Source of the DNA: Coptis chinensis
Lineage: Eukaryota; Streptophyta; Magnoliopsida; Ranunculales; Ranunculaceae
DNA: 64,000 nucleotides
NCBI GenBank assembly: GCA_015680905.1
Contig: CM027378.1
Coordinates: 108,521,501 to 108,585,500, forward strand
Reading direction: 5' to 3'
Shown here: one piece after another, positions 22,979 through 33,690 of the stretch
Layout of the letters: every line of letters begins with the position of its first letter
Numbering within the stretch: the first letter of the stretch is position 1
Translations under genes and position numbers: made by a program
Notes under the pieces: generated by a model
What the model was told of the DNA's origin: nothing
Databases searched by the model: none
What the model saw: the letters and a program-made list of their open reading frames with translations, nothing else

Positions 22979-25900
22979 CTAAAGCAACAACTCTGCTATT
23001 TGTATTGCGTTAAGAGCAGCTCCTTTGCGGATTTGATCACCACAGATAAATATGTCCAACCTGTTTGAGATAGACAATTTTATCAGAGTTGTGATGCAAT
23101 AGCTATTAGCTACAGATTAGATATGGACATTCCTTACCCTTGATTTCCATCTTGAGACAGGTCCTGGCGTATCCTACCAACTGCAACACCATCTTTGTTT
23201 GTAACCTGCATGAGACATTATCATTAAATCTCTTGAACTAGTAACATATATATATTACGAGAGAGAGAGAGAGAGAGAGAGACCTTCAGCGGTGTAGGAA
23301 AGTTATTGGAAGCTCGATCATCAATAATAAATACACCAGCAGCTTTGCTCAGAATTTCCCTTGCTGTGTCCTGGACAACAAACATAACATCAATCTATGT
23401 CTATGTCCGCCTTACTCTCTCATGTCAGTACACATGCTAACGAGGCTTATAAAGATATTGTGCTTGATGAATTGATCTTTTAGTTGATTTTACAACAATG
23501 ACATTCATCTTTGTTATCAACAATCAGTTCATTTCAGAAACTTGACTACACAAAACACAAGGGCAGTAAGCATCCCGATGTCCTTGATTGACCGATCACG
23601 TGATCAGACTAAACATATTTCAATTTCACATAATCTTTTCATGAGGTATAGTGTATATTGCAAGGGTTATGCAAACAATACAAACCAGCTCTGGCAACAG
23701 TTTGCAATGAAGGGAGATTATATAAGCCGTCTCTTTACTTAAACTGGAGAACTTTTGCAGGTGTTCATGGTAGAAACAGGGGATATTGAGATCCGCAGAG
23801 TTTAGATTCTCAATGAAAATACTTATAAAGTGTTTGGATACTGCATCAGAAGTGCATAAATATAGTAGATTTTCATCAGTGACCACATAAAGATAATTTG
23901 TCCCTCTTATTCAGACTATAATACCATATACAACTTATTATCACTTGTAATCTTTCCAGTATCATGACTCATGAGTGACATTAATTCCCTGAATCAAAAG
24001 TTGTACTAGAACCCAACAGAAATTGAAAGCATACATCAGCTTACACAGAAATCACCAACTTCATAAGCACATACCCCCTCCCCACTCTGTCTTTTTCAAT
24101 TTGGATTAACAACTCCTTGGAACATCTCCAATACTTCATAAAAACTAGTTTGCGAGCTAAAACATACAATATAATATCCAACTGCTTCCGAAATAGTACA
24201 CAAACCACACAACTCACTTGTTGCTCCACTTAAAAATAGATAATTAAATGAATGGATGAATTTAACGGTCTTCAGAACCATTTGGCATTTAAGTGGTCTC
24301 CTGAACCATTTAAACGAGGAAAAATTAGAGCATCTAGTGTACTTAATTCATGGTGAAGTTAGTTTATCAGCCATTTGGATCCCCCAGATGTCTCCCACTC
24401 TCCCTACACTAATATTGCCACCGGAGATGCTCTCTTACCATTCCGTTCAGAATGTAAATATCTGAATTGAAACTTGTAATATCTATAACAATTGGACAGG
24501 AAATTGTACCAATCCACTAGAAATTTAACGTAAAAGTTGAGATCAGAAGTTTACAATACCACAGCATTACCTCATCAAGTGGATTCTCGAATTGCAGATT
24601 TATACTCTCAGCATGTGCACGCAAAACAGGAACTCGTATACATGTGGCAGTCACCTTGACATTGTGGTCATTCTGCAACAAAGGTTACAAATAATTAATT
24701 GGATAAACTTAATGTTGCTTTCAATTAATGGAAACTAAAAGCAAAGTTAATGATCAAACTGGATATGTATAATTTAAACCCCAAGCACTCACCCAGATTT
24801 TCCTAGTCTCCTTAACTAACTTCATTTCCTCTTCGTTATACCCATTTGAGCAAATAGATGAGTTGTGTGAAAACAAATTAAAAATGTACTGCACAAAAAC
24901 AGCAAGTATGACAAGTTATATCGATAATTAGATTGAAAAAGAATCATGAAGTGAAAATTTAATTCTATAAGCAAACCTGTTCTTTAAAAATACTACAAGT
25001 AGGTGGCTTTCCCTCCAGGACCTTAAATCACAGAAAGAATAATGAGCTGTTAAGAGTTGATTATGTGGTCATCAATGATTAGATGGATACAAAGTGCAAA
25101 AGATTGAAAATATCAACAAATAAAAGAAACCTCACTAGTCTGCGATAAAAGCTCTTCCATCGCAGCAGCACCAGCGCCACTAGCTGCTTGATATGTACTA
25201 ACAACCATTCGTTTCACCTGTCACAAACAAAAACCAAAATTATATAAACAAACCTAGAAACTGCAACACCAATGTCCATAGACCGTAACAGACAATATAA
25301 GAAGCACATTGATGCCTACCATTATTGCACAACTAAAAAAATGTGGTGACTGACACTAGTGGTTTAGGAGCAGTTCTGCTGCTACTAACTTCTTTGTTTG
25401 TAATATAGTAGATCTAAATGTTCCAATAGATCTATGGAACAATTGTAATGCAACAGAATGAGGGCACTTGTGAGCTGTGCAGTTTAAGCATTAATCAACA
25501 GCAAATCGCTCCAAGAGGTTATAGCGATTAATCCTATTAATCAGGAACTAATAGTATTTGTTTATGACTTAATCCCCCCCCCCCCCAAAAAAAAGGAGAT
25601 GGGTCTTGGGCTAATTTAACACTTCATCACCAGTCATCACAATAGTCTTGGGCTTCTTTGGTTATGGTCTTCTAGAGGAGGTTTCTTTTCAACAGTAGCA
25701 GTCACCATCTTGACAAACAACCGAAATTGCTTCCACATTAGCATTCTCAGGCAGAGAAACTTCCTCACAAACTTGCCAACCCTCCTTTCAATCCTCAAGT
25801 ACTTGACCCCTCTTTCTCTTCAAACACATTGGCTTCTTCCAACTGAACCTTAATATCACTAGTAAGTTCGCGTTTGTGCAAGGGTTGATTTCTTGGAGTT

Positions 25901-27098
25901 GCGGACATGTCCATTATTTGATGAAGAGTTGAGAAGAGTGGGGAGTCGAAAAATTGCAAATCCATCTTAACTAGTAGCACACGAAAGTAACAGAAGCTTG
26001 ATTTGATATTAATTCACAGAGAAATTTGGTTACAACTCCATTACAGGCCACGATTTTGTAACCAAAGCTGCTAATCGGAAATGGTCCGTGGAAGAAATCG
26101 CCCGATTTTTTTACCCCACTCAAACCTCTATATTTTTAGCTACTTGGATCGGTAAGGTAGCGCATAGCGCTCACTCGCTGATTAATCGATGATTAGTCGG
26201 CACTTAAACTGCACACCTTGTGAGCTGGCACAAAGGTTTGTTTGGTTCATAATCATTTTGATTCAGTTGTCCCAAGCCTATATCGGGACAAGTGACTTCT
26301 GTCACTGAACAAAAGATAAAACTCTGTTTCTCTGCCAAGGAACAGCACTTCATGCAAAATCCAATACTATCACTTGTCTCGGTCTCTTGTATTTCCCTAA
26401 CATACTTGTAGAATTATAGTGTCAATCTGGCATCAAATTTTATGACAGAAACAAATGAATACTTAGTCCACTGAGAATGCACACCGTTACTATCAACATA
26501 CACAATAACTAAAATGTGACTAAAAATAAAGTTATACCTTAGCATGGCGATGAAGTGGCGTGGCGGCCATCAAACAAATAATAGTAGAACAATTAGGATT
26601 AGCAATAAGTGCCCCCTTCCCAGAATACAATTTAATATGGTCCATTGCATCTGGATTAACTTCAGGTATAACAAGTGGAACATTTTGATCCATCCTAAAA
26701 GCAGAACTATTATCAATTACAATCGAACCATTTTTAACCGCAACTGGTCCAAACTCAGTACTAATCGAACCACCAGCACTAAACAAAGCAATGTCCACGT
26801 CATCAAAACTATTTTCAGTCAACTCCTCTATTTCATATTCTTTGTTTTCGAACGTCATTTTTTTCCCTGCGGATCTTTTGCTTGCTAGCATTTTGATATT
26901 TCGGTATGGAAAATCTCGGGAGGAGATTACGTTGAGAAATTCTTGACCTACTGCACCGGTTACACCTACTATGGCTAGTGATGGTGCGTTTTCTTGTAGA
27001 CTCATGCGGACGGTCAATTTGGTTTTGAGTCTTGATGGTTTTATAAATTTGGTTGGGTTGAGGAGGTGGAGATTGTGGTGAGTTACAGCTGCGGCCAT
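22979..27098 (-). CDS. ASD: Aspartate-semialdehyde dehydrogenase, plastid
   Basis: Catalyses NADPH-dependent conversion of L-aspartyl-4-phosphate to L-aspartate-4-semialdehyde, the shared step leading to lysine, threonine, methionine and isoleucine. Eight exons (27098-26538, 25217-25131, 25021-24977, 24888-24793, 24672-24571, 23370-23284, 23205-23138, 23060-22979) join in phase to 375 residues, the usual plant length. Residues 1 to about 37 look like a plastid transit peptide. GVTGAVG at 45-51 is the dinucleotide-binding loop; Cys170 in NPNCSTI is the catalytic cysteine; YQAASGAGAAAMEEL follows in exon 2; the end is GDQIRKGAALNAIQIAELLL. No frame defects. Intron 1 (1.3 kb) carries a foreign TIR element, and intron 6 contains a (GA)n tract at about 23260-23281. 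Confidence 0.95.
25477..26217. mobile_element. Pack-MULE-like TIR element in ASD intron 1
   Basis: A 741-bp segment flanked by the direct repeat TTGTGAGCT (25468-25476 and 26218-26226). A 9-bp duplication is the size made by Mutator-type elements. Inverted ends are GTGCAGTTTAAG on the left and CTTAAACTGCACACC on the right, followed by further loosely inverted sequence around TTAATCA. The two ends are offset by about three bases, so the exact boundary is ambiguous. The middle carries a captured small heat-shock protein fragment and no transposase. Orientation of splicing in ASD appears unaffected, since both flanking exons keep canonical sites. Confidence 0.7.
25640..25975 (-). pseudogene. Captured class II small heat-shock protein fragment
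   Basis: Within the TIR element, the minus strand encodes MDLQFFDSPLFSTLHQIMDM, which is the start of cytosolic class II HSP20 proteins. It then reads SDIKVQLEEANVFEEKEG and, in a shifted frame, VKYLRIERRVGKFVRKF. Further on come pieces matching LPENANVEAISVVCQDG and TVEKKPP. The middle of the normal protein (the YVFVVDMPGLK region) is missing and several frameshifts are present, so no HSP can be made. Class II HSP20 proteins are about 155-160 residues. The fragment runs opposite to no host exon and is wholly intronic. Confidence 0.75.
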
Positions 27099-27296
27099 TT
27101 TTTCAGTTTTTTCAGTTGTTCTCTACAAACCCTAATAAAGTTTTGTTGTTTTGTTAGTGTGTTTACCAAATCATGGATTAGTCCAACAAAAGCCCAACCA
27201 AATTGAATAGACTTTCTCGTACGTTCAAACTCGGTCCGTTATGGATTGAATCGTGATATATAAGCCATTACAGTTTTAACATTCACTAAACTCTCT

Positions 27297-27508
27297 GAGA
27301 GCATTTCCAATGTAAGTCAATATCATGGAGAATTGAGAATTTTCACCTCTAAATAGTAAAAAAAAAATTGATTTTTTTAACCAATGGAATGTTTCAGGTG
27401 ACTATAGGGTGATTTTTCACTAAATAATCAAAACAACCTCAGTGAAATTGAAAAGATGAAAAATTGAGCCTACGAGATAATATAAGTACTTGCATTAAGA
27501 ATGCTTGA
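27297..27508. mobile_element. Small TIR MITE
   Basis: About 212 bp with imperfect inverted ends GAGAGCATTTCCAATGTAAG on the left and ACTTGCATTAAGAATGCTT on the right. It lies about 200 bp upstream of the ASD start codon, in the likely promoter region. The ends resemble those of 50323-50807 (AATGCAA cores). No clear target duplication. Confidence 0.5.
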
Positions 27509-30189
27509 CATGATACATTTCTTGGACATTTTTTTTTTTTTTGGTGTTTATATATAAATAAATGCACTAAAGTGTTTTTTTTTTTTTTTTTCCTCCTTTT
27601 TTAACTAATAACCAAGTGGGATGTTTATCTCCCATTTCAATTGTCGCCTTGGGCGACCTTATTTTTTACACTTAGGGAATCAAAAGAGGAGATGATTTTT
27701 TACATTCATATCCTCCCGATGAATCAAACATCCCATCCCGCAAAAGAGTCAAAAAAGATGATGAGCAGAGCAGCGAAAATAATAATCAAAAGAGGAGATG
27801 TAGCATTTATAATTATATAATCCTGGATGTTAGTAGCATTTGTATTTGGATGGCGATTTGAGCCCCTCGCAACCTCACCTTTGCTTTTACCAAAAACCAT
27901 GAAAAAAAAGTTATATCCATATTAATCTTGAGTGATGGTGGATGTTTTAGTTATAGGTAAATGGGTGGACTTGTTGTGTTACATGATAGGTGTATAATTG
28001 GTTTGGCTTTTATACACTATAGCTTTTGCATACAAACCATGACTCGAAGAGTGCATCGCGCATTTGGCATACTGTTTATGTACACGTATGACCCTGCTAT
28101 CCAAGGAGTGTACTTACCAAGGAGTGTACTTACCTTTCTATTCTACCAAACTTTAAAGTCTGGTACAGCCACAGAATCTTTCATTTGGCATTTGAGACAC
28201 AAGTCCAATTCAATGTTGCTTTCACCAACTATAGAAAAGTACGAAGTGACACCGAGCTTATCCATCCGTGTCTATTTTATGTTAGACAAAATGTACACCT
28301 TCAAAATTCATGGCTCCAATCATCCAAGTTTCCTGGTCCAACGCAAATGAGAGCTTGACTTTAAAACAAATTCATGAGAGCTTGACTTTAAAACAAATTC
28401 AATGGAGAGTTGTTAAATTAGGCTGTTAAAAGGTACTATATAGGTTTTTTAATTTGCGTAGCCAAATTTGGCACTCCAAAATCTAAAAACCAATTTAATT
28501 GCATTTTTTGTTTTTGACGTCCGTCCATTTTGTAGTTTAAATTGAATTTTTTTTAGACAAATAGCACAGTTTCTGTTATCTGTCAAAATTTAACATATAA
28601 ACTATATCATCCGTCTTCCTGAAATAACATTTTTATAGTTAATTTTTTTTACAACCTACATAACTCCCCATTTTCTCTTAGGCGAGTCAAAATTTAACAT
28701 ATCCTTTAAAAAAGTAGAAATAAAATATATTTTTTCTCTCTATCCGTCTCCCTGAAATGATATTTTTATAGTTAAAGTGTTATATTTAATTTTTTGTTAT
28801 AACAGCCCATATAAAGAATAAAATATGTTGACTCCCCTTTTATTATTTTATTGAAACTTTTCTTAAACACTAAAACACCAGTCTCCATCTCTTTTCCAGT
28901 TTACCTAAATGGTGCCCCATCTTGAACCACAAATCTCGTTGGCACTTAAGTTTTTTCAAACGTGTAAGTGGACTTTTGTTATCTTATCCGATATACTGCC
29001 TTGTCATCAGGTGCAATCCCAGTCATGGTGAAATCTAGGATAACAAGATGCGGAACTGTGTTAAGCGATGAATCTTCGAGGAGGTTAACTTGGATAAGGC
29101 ACTAACTATTAGCTCGATGACTCACCAAGCTATTAGCTCGTTAGATATAGTTTTCTAGTAGGTGATAATGACTGTCCCGTGTTAGCATCCGTGTCACGTT
29201 TTGATTGAATGAATTGAAGAACTTCTAGAATGGAGTAAAATGTTTTATGAGGATCTAGTTATTTTCTTTTTTCACTATGAAATTTAAACATTTTTAGATA
29301 AGTTTCGCTAGATGACACACAAAACCAACGCACAGTATAAGTCAAATCTTGTTAAAATTTGTTAGAAAGATAAGAATTGATAAGGGTTAACTAGTATTAA
29401 ACACACACAATTAATACTTCCCGACTAGATGGAAAATTAAGATTTTTATTCTAAATACACATTAAAAAAAAATCAAATTGAACTTACCATTTTGATTTCA
29501 GTGTTTTAGGAGAAAACTCTAATTTCTTATTGGGGTGGTGGGTGGTAATACTAGTTAACCCAATTGATAATCATTTCTAAAGACAAATAAGAAGGTTGTT
29601 GGTTTCTGTTGAAACAAATTCAGGCACTTAAAAAATAATTATTGCAATCATTCAAGTAGAGAGTGTGATTCGAAAGTTTGAGCTAGAGTCAAATAGTCAA
29701 TTAGACCATATGTGAATGAAATGTGAAACGAATCAAACTGATAGATCTATTTGATCCTGTTGTGATTTGTTGAGATTATTATTATTCCATTCAAATTTTT
29801 AAATGTGTCCCATCATCCCATGACTACTCCCATCCATTTCTCTTTTAATCTCATTTTATATTTTTATATAGAATATATGTCTAGTTGTTTGTGTACAAGT
29901 AGGGAGAAATTGGTAATTTAAGATGATTAGAAAGTGAAATGAAAGAAAGAGACATAATTATCATCATTATTAGAAGGTGAATTAAATAATTGTGATTATG
30001 TTGAACTTCCAATTCAAGGGACCCAGCTAAACGATAGTGAAAGCTACTCACCGTAAAAAAAAAAAAAAAAAAAAAGAAAGTGGAGCTAATTTTAATCCCC
30101 GCTCAGCTCAGCCGCTCAGGTCTCATGCCAATTTTATGTTTATTCCTTATTATTTCGGTCAGCCGGTTAAATTGATTAGGATGGTGTCT
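27509..30189. other. Spacer, no gene recognised
   Basis: AT-rich. It includes T-runs near 27530 and 27575 and a 16-bp direct duplication (AAGGAGTGTACTTACC) near 28100-28133. The 129-residue plus-strand frame at 27961-28350 resembles nothing I know and includes that duplication; not called. Confidence 0.4.
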
Positions 30190-33100
30190 AATTATGGATG
30201 GTTGTCATTTGATGGCAAACAAATCGGCAATTTAGAAAAGAATTTTGTGGATATACAACTATTTGATGTTTATAAGGCTGAGTCTAATAGTGCATCACTC
30301 TCTATTTTTATTCCACAAAAAACAGTATTTTGAGGATGGAGAGTCAATTTTGGTGTCTAATGGTTCGGAGTTCGGACCATTATACGCTACTACGACTGGC
30401 GCATAATTAAAAAAAAATAAAATAAAATCCATTCCACACCATTTCAAATAGAGCCATTTGGGATTTTACAAACCACGCCACTTCAAGTTACGCTATTTAG
30501 GTTTTTACAAATCACGCCATTTCAACTCTATTCCTTTATATTATTCTCTATATATGGAGAGTATTATGGAAATAAAGGGAAAAACTACCACCACTCCCTC
30601 CACTTTTGAGGGAATGGGGAGCAATTGGTGGGGAGGCTGCCCAGAAAAACCGTTTATTTGCCCGAAAAAACTATTTATCTAGCCCACCCACAAAGTGTTT
30701 GGACCAATAAGAAACTGATGTCCACAAATTCGCTCTCAAAACGAGAATAATTTTTTGGGCAAATGCAACACGCAAATGAGATACTAAACAATTGCACCTT
30801 GTTCTCCTCCCGAAAAAAGTTAGTTAATGAAAATACCACAAAAACAAAATTTCACCATGAGTGGTGTAACATTAACGTATGAAAAAGTGGCATGAAATCA
30901 AGCCCATCGATGAAACCAAAGTAGTTCGATGTTTAACACTTAAACAACAAATGCCGAAAATACAATAGTCGAACCTTCTTCATTTTGTTACTTGTTCACT
31001 TCAGTTATAATAGCAAGCTCACTTCTCTATCTCTATTTCAAAGACCAAAACAAGTTAAAAACGAATACTTCAATTCAATTTCTAGGGCTTTTAGGGTGTT
31101 AAATGGCATTTTCATGATTAATAATAAGATAAAAAAATAATGAAAACAAGTTCAAGTGCATTTATCGATAATTGTTATTTGGTGGCAAACAAATCTTGAC
31201 AATTTACAAAAGATCACCACTAACAAATTGAACCCCAAAACACGCGTCTAGAGGCGATTTGCTAAGGAGATACTAAAAACCGCACCTTGTTTTCCCTCAC
31301 TAGGGCCCACGCCCGTAAATAAATAAAATTTCACATGATTGGTATAACGTTAACGTCCGAAAAAGTAGCATGAACTAAAGCTCACCGATGAAACCAAAGT
31401 AGTTGGATGTTTAACACTTAAACAGTAGTAGTAAATTGTCGAAAACAACAGTCGAACCTTTAATTTTGTTACTCGTTCGTTCACTTGAATTATAATAATA
31501 AACCCACTTCTCTATCTCTCTTTCAAATAATTTAACTTTTTGGGTGTTAAATGACATTTTCATGATTAATAATAAGATAAAAAAAGAATAAAGCAAGTTC
31601 AAGTGCACTTATCGATAATTGTCATTTGGTGGCAAACAAATCTTGACAATTTATAAAAATCACAGCTAACAAACTAAAACCCAAAACACGTGTCTAGAGG
31701 CGATTTGCTAAGGAGATACTCAAAAACCGCACATTGTCCCCCCTCACTAGGGCCCTACTCCCGTAAATAAACAAAATTTCGCACAATTGGTGTAACGTTA
31801 ACGTCCGAAAAAAGAAGCATGAAATAAAGCCCGTCAATGAAACCAAAGTAGTTCGATATTTAACACTTAAACAATAATAGTAAGTTGCCAAAAACAACAA
31901 TCGAACCTTCAATTTTGTTACTCGTTTGTTCACTTGAGTTATAATAACAATCCCACTTCTCTATCTCTCTTTCAAAGAATTAAATTATTAGGGTGTTAAA
32001 TGATATTTTCGTGATTAATAATAAGATAAAAAAATAATGGAAGTGAGTTCAAGTACACTTATCGATAATTGTCATTTGGTGGCAAACAAATCTCGACAAT
32101 TTACAAAAGATCATCGCTAACAAACTAAAACCCAAAACACGTGTCTAGAGGCAATTTGCTAAGGAGATACTAAAAAACCGCACCTTGTTCTCCCTCGCTA
32201 AGGCCCACGCCCGTAAATAAACAAAATTTGGCATAATTGGTATAACGTTAATGTCCGAAAAAATAGTCATCAATAAAACCAAAGTAGTTCGATGTTTAAC
32301 ACTTAAATAGTAGTAGTAAGTTGCCGAAAACAATAGTTAAACCTTCAATTTTGTTACTTGTTAGTTCACTTGAGTTATAATAACAAACCCACTTATATAT
32401 CTCTTTTCAAAGATCGAAAAGAATTTAACTTTTTTTAGTGTGTTAAATGACATTTTTGTGATTAATAATAAGATAAAAAAAAAATAAAAATATAAACAAG
32501 TTGCACTTATCGATAATTGTCATATGGTGGCAAACAAATCTCAACAATTTATAAAAGATCATCGCTAACAAACTGAAACCCAAAACACGCGTCTAGATGC
32601 GATTTGCTAAGGAGATACTCAAAAACTGCACATTGTTCCCATCGCTAGGGATCACGCCCGTAAATAAACAAAATTTCGCACGATTGGTGTAACGTTAACG
32701 TCCGAAAAAATAGCCATCGATGAAACCAAAATAGTTCGATGTTTAACACTTAAACAGTAGTAGTAAGTTGCCGAAAACAACAGTCGAACCTTCAATTTTG
32801 TTACTCGTTCGTTCACTTGTGTTATAAATAACAAACCCACTTATATATCTCTCTTTCAAAAATTGAAAAGAATTCAACTTTTTTTAGGGTGTTAAATGAT
32901 ATTTTTGCGATTAATAATAAGATAAAAAAAAAATAGAAGCAAGTTGCACTTATCGATAATTGTCATTTGGTGGCAAACAAATCTCGGCAATTTACAAAAG
33001 ATCACCGAAAAACCCCAAAATAATTCTAGATGTTTAAACCCCTTAAACCCGTAAATAAACAAAATTTTGCACGATTGGTGTAACGTTAACGTCCGAAAAA

Positions 33101-33690
33101 ATAGCCATCGATGAAACCAAAATAGTTCACTTGAGTTATAAATAACAAACCCACTTATATATCTCTCTTACAAAAATTGAAAAGAATTCAACTTTTTTTA
33201 GGGTATTAAATGATATTTTCGTGATTAATAATAAAATACAAAAAGAATAAAAATAAGTTCAAGTGTACTTATCGATAATTGTTATTTGGTGGCAAACAAA
33301 TCTCAGCAATTTACAAATGATCACCACTAACAAACTGAAACCCAAAACACATGTTGAGAGGTGATTTGATGAAGAGATACTCAAAAACCGCACTTTGTTC
33401 CCCTTCCAGAAAAAAGCTAGGCCCACGCTCGTAAATAAACCAAATTTGGGACGATTGGGGTAACGTTAACGTCCGAAAAAGTAGCATGAAATAAAGCCCG
33501 TCGATGAAACCAAAGTAGTTCGATGTTTAACACTTAAACAGTTCAGTAGTCAGTTGCCGAAAACAACAGTCGTAACAAGCCCCACTTCTATTTCTATGTC
33601 TTCTCTTTGAAAAAGATCGAAAAGAATTCAACTTTTAGGTTGTTAAATGGCATTCTCGTGATTGATAACAATAAAAAAAAGAATGGAAGC
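30190..33690. repeat. Tandem array, about 448-bp unit, upstream of ESV1
   Basis: About seven head-to-tail units, marked by the conserved GTAACGTTAACGTCCG-like block near 30865, 31342, 31791, 32241, 32690, 33081 and 33461, and by GGTGGCAAACAAATC at 31181, 31628, 32078, 32526, 32969 and about 33289. Spacings are 447, 450, 448, 443 and 320, so the last unit is shortened. The first unit is diverged and split by a MITE. Each unit ends with a segment like AATGGAAGCAAGTTCAAGTG, which at the right edge is the actual start codon and first codons of ESV1. The array therefore contains copies of the ESV1 promoter, leader and first six codons. In other copies the ATG is often changed. Confidence 0.9.
30276..30640. 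mobile_element. Tourist-like MITE, diverged copy
   Basis: Similar along its length to the MITE at 5618-6029. It starts GGCTGAGTCTAATAGTGCAT after a TAA at 30273-30275 and shares AGTCAATTTTGGTGTCTAAT and CCACTCCCTC blocks. The right end is diverged, so the end coordinate is approximate. It interrupts the outermost unit of the ESV1 upstream array. Confidence 0.65.

Noticed and set aside
23260-23281. GA repeat in an ASD intron
   Set aside because: Simple microsatellite with no evident function.
26544-26888. 114-residue plus-strand frame
   Set aside because: Antisense shadow of ASD exon 1.
27961-28350. 129-residue plus-strand open frame
   Set aside because: Resembles no known family and contains a 16-bp direct duplication typical of noncoding DNA.
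31411-32840. Recurring minus-strand frames reading like FSATYYYCLSVKHRTTLV
   Set aside because: They recur only because the underlying 448-bp unit is repeated; each copy is differently truncated and there is no sign of selection on the protein.
30190-33690. CRISPR-like or centromeric satellite reading of the array
   Set aside because: Units are about 448 bp without repeat/spacer alternation, there are few copies, and they are tied to one gene's 5' end.
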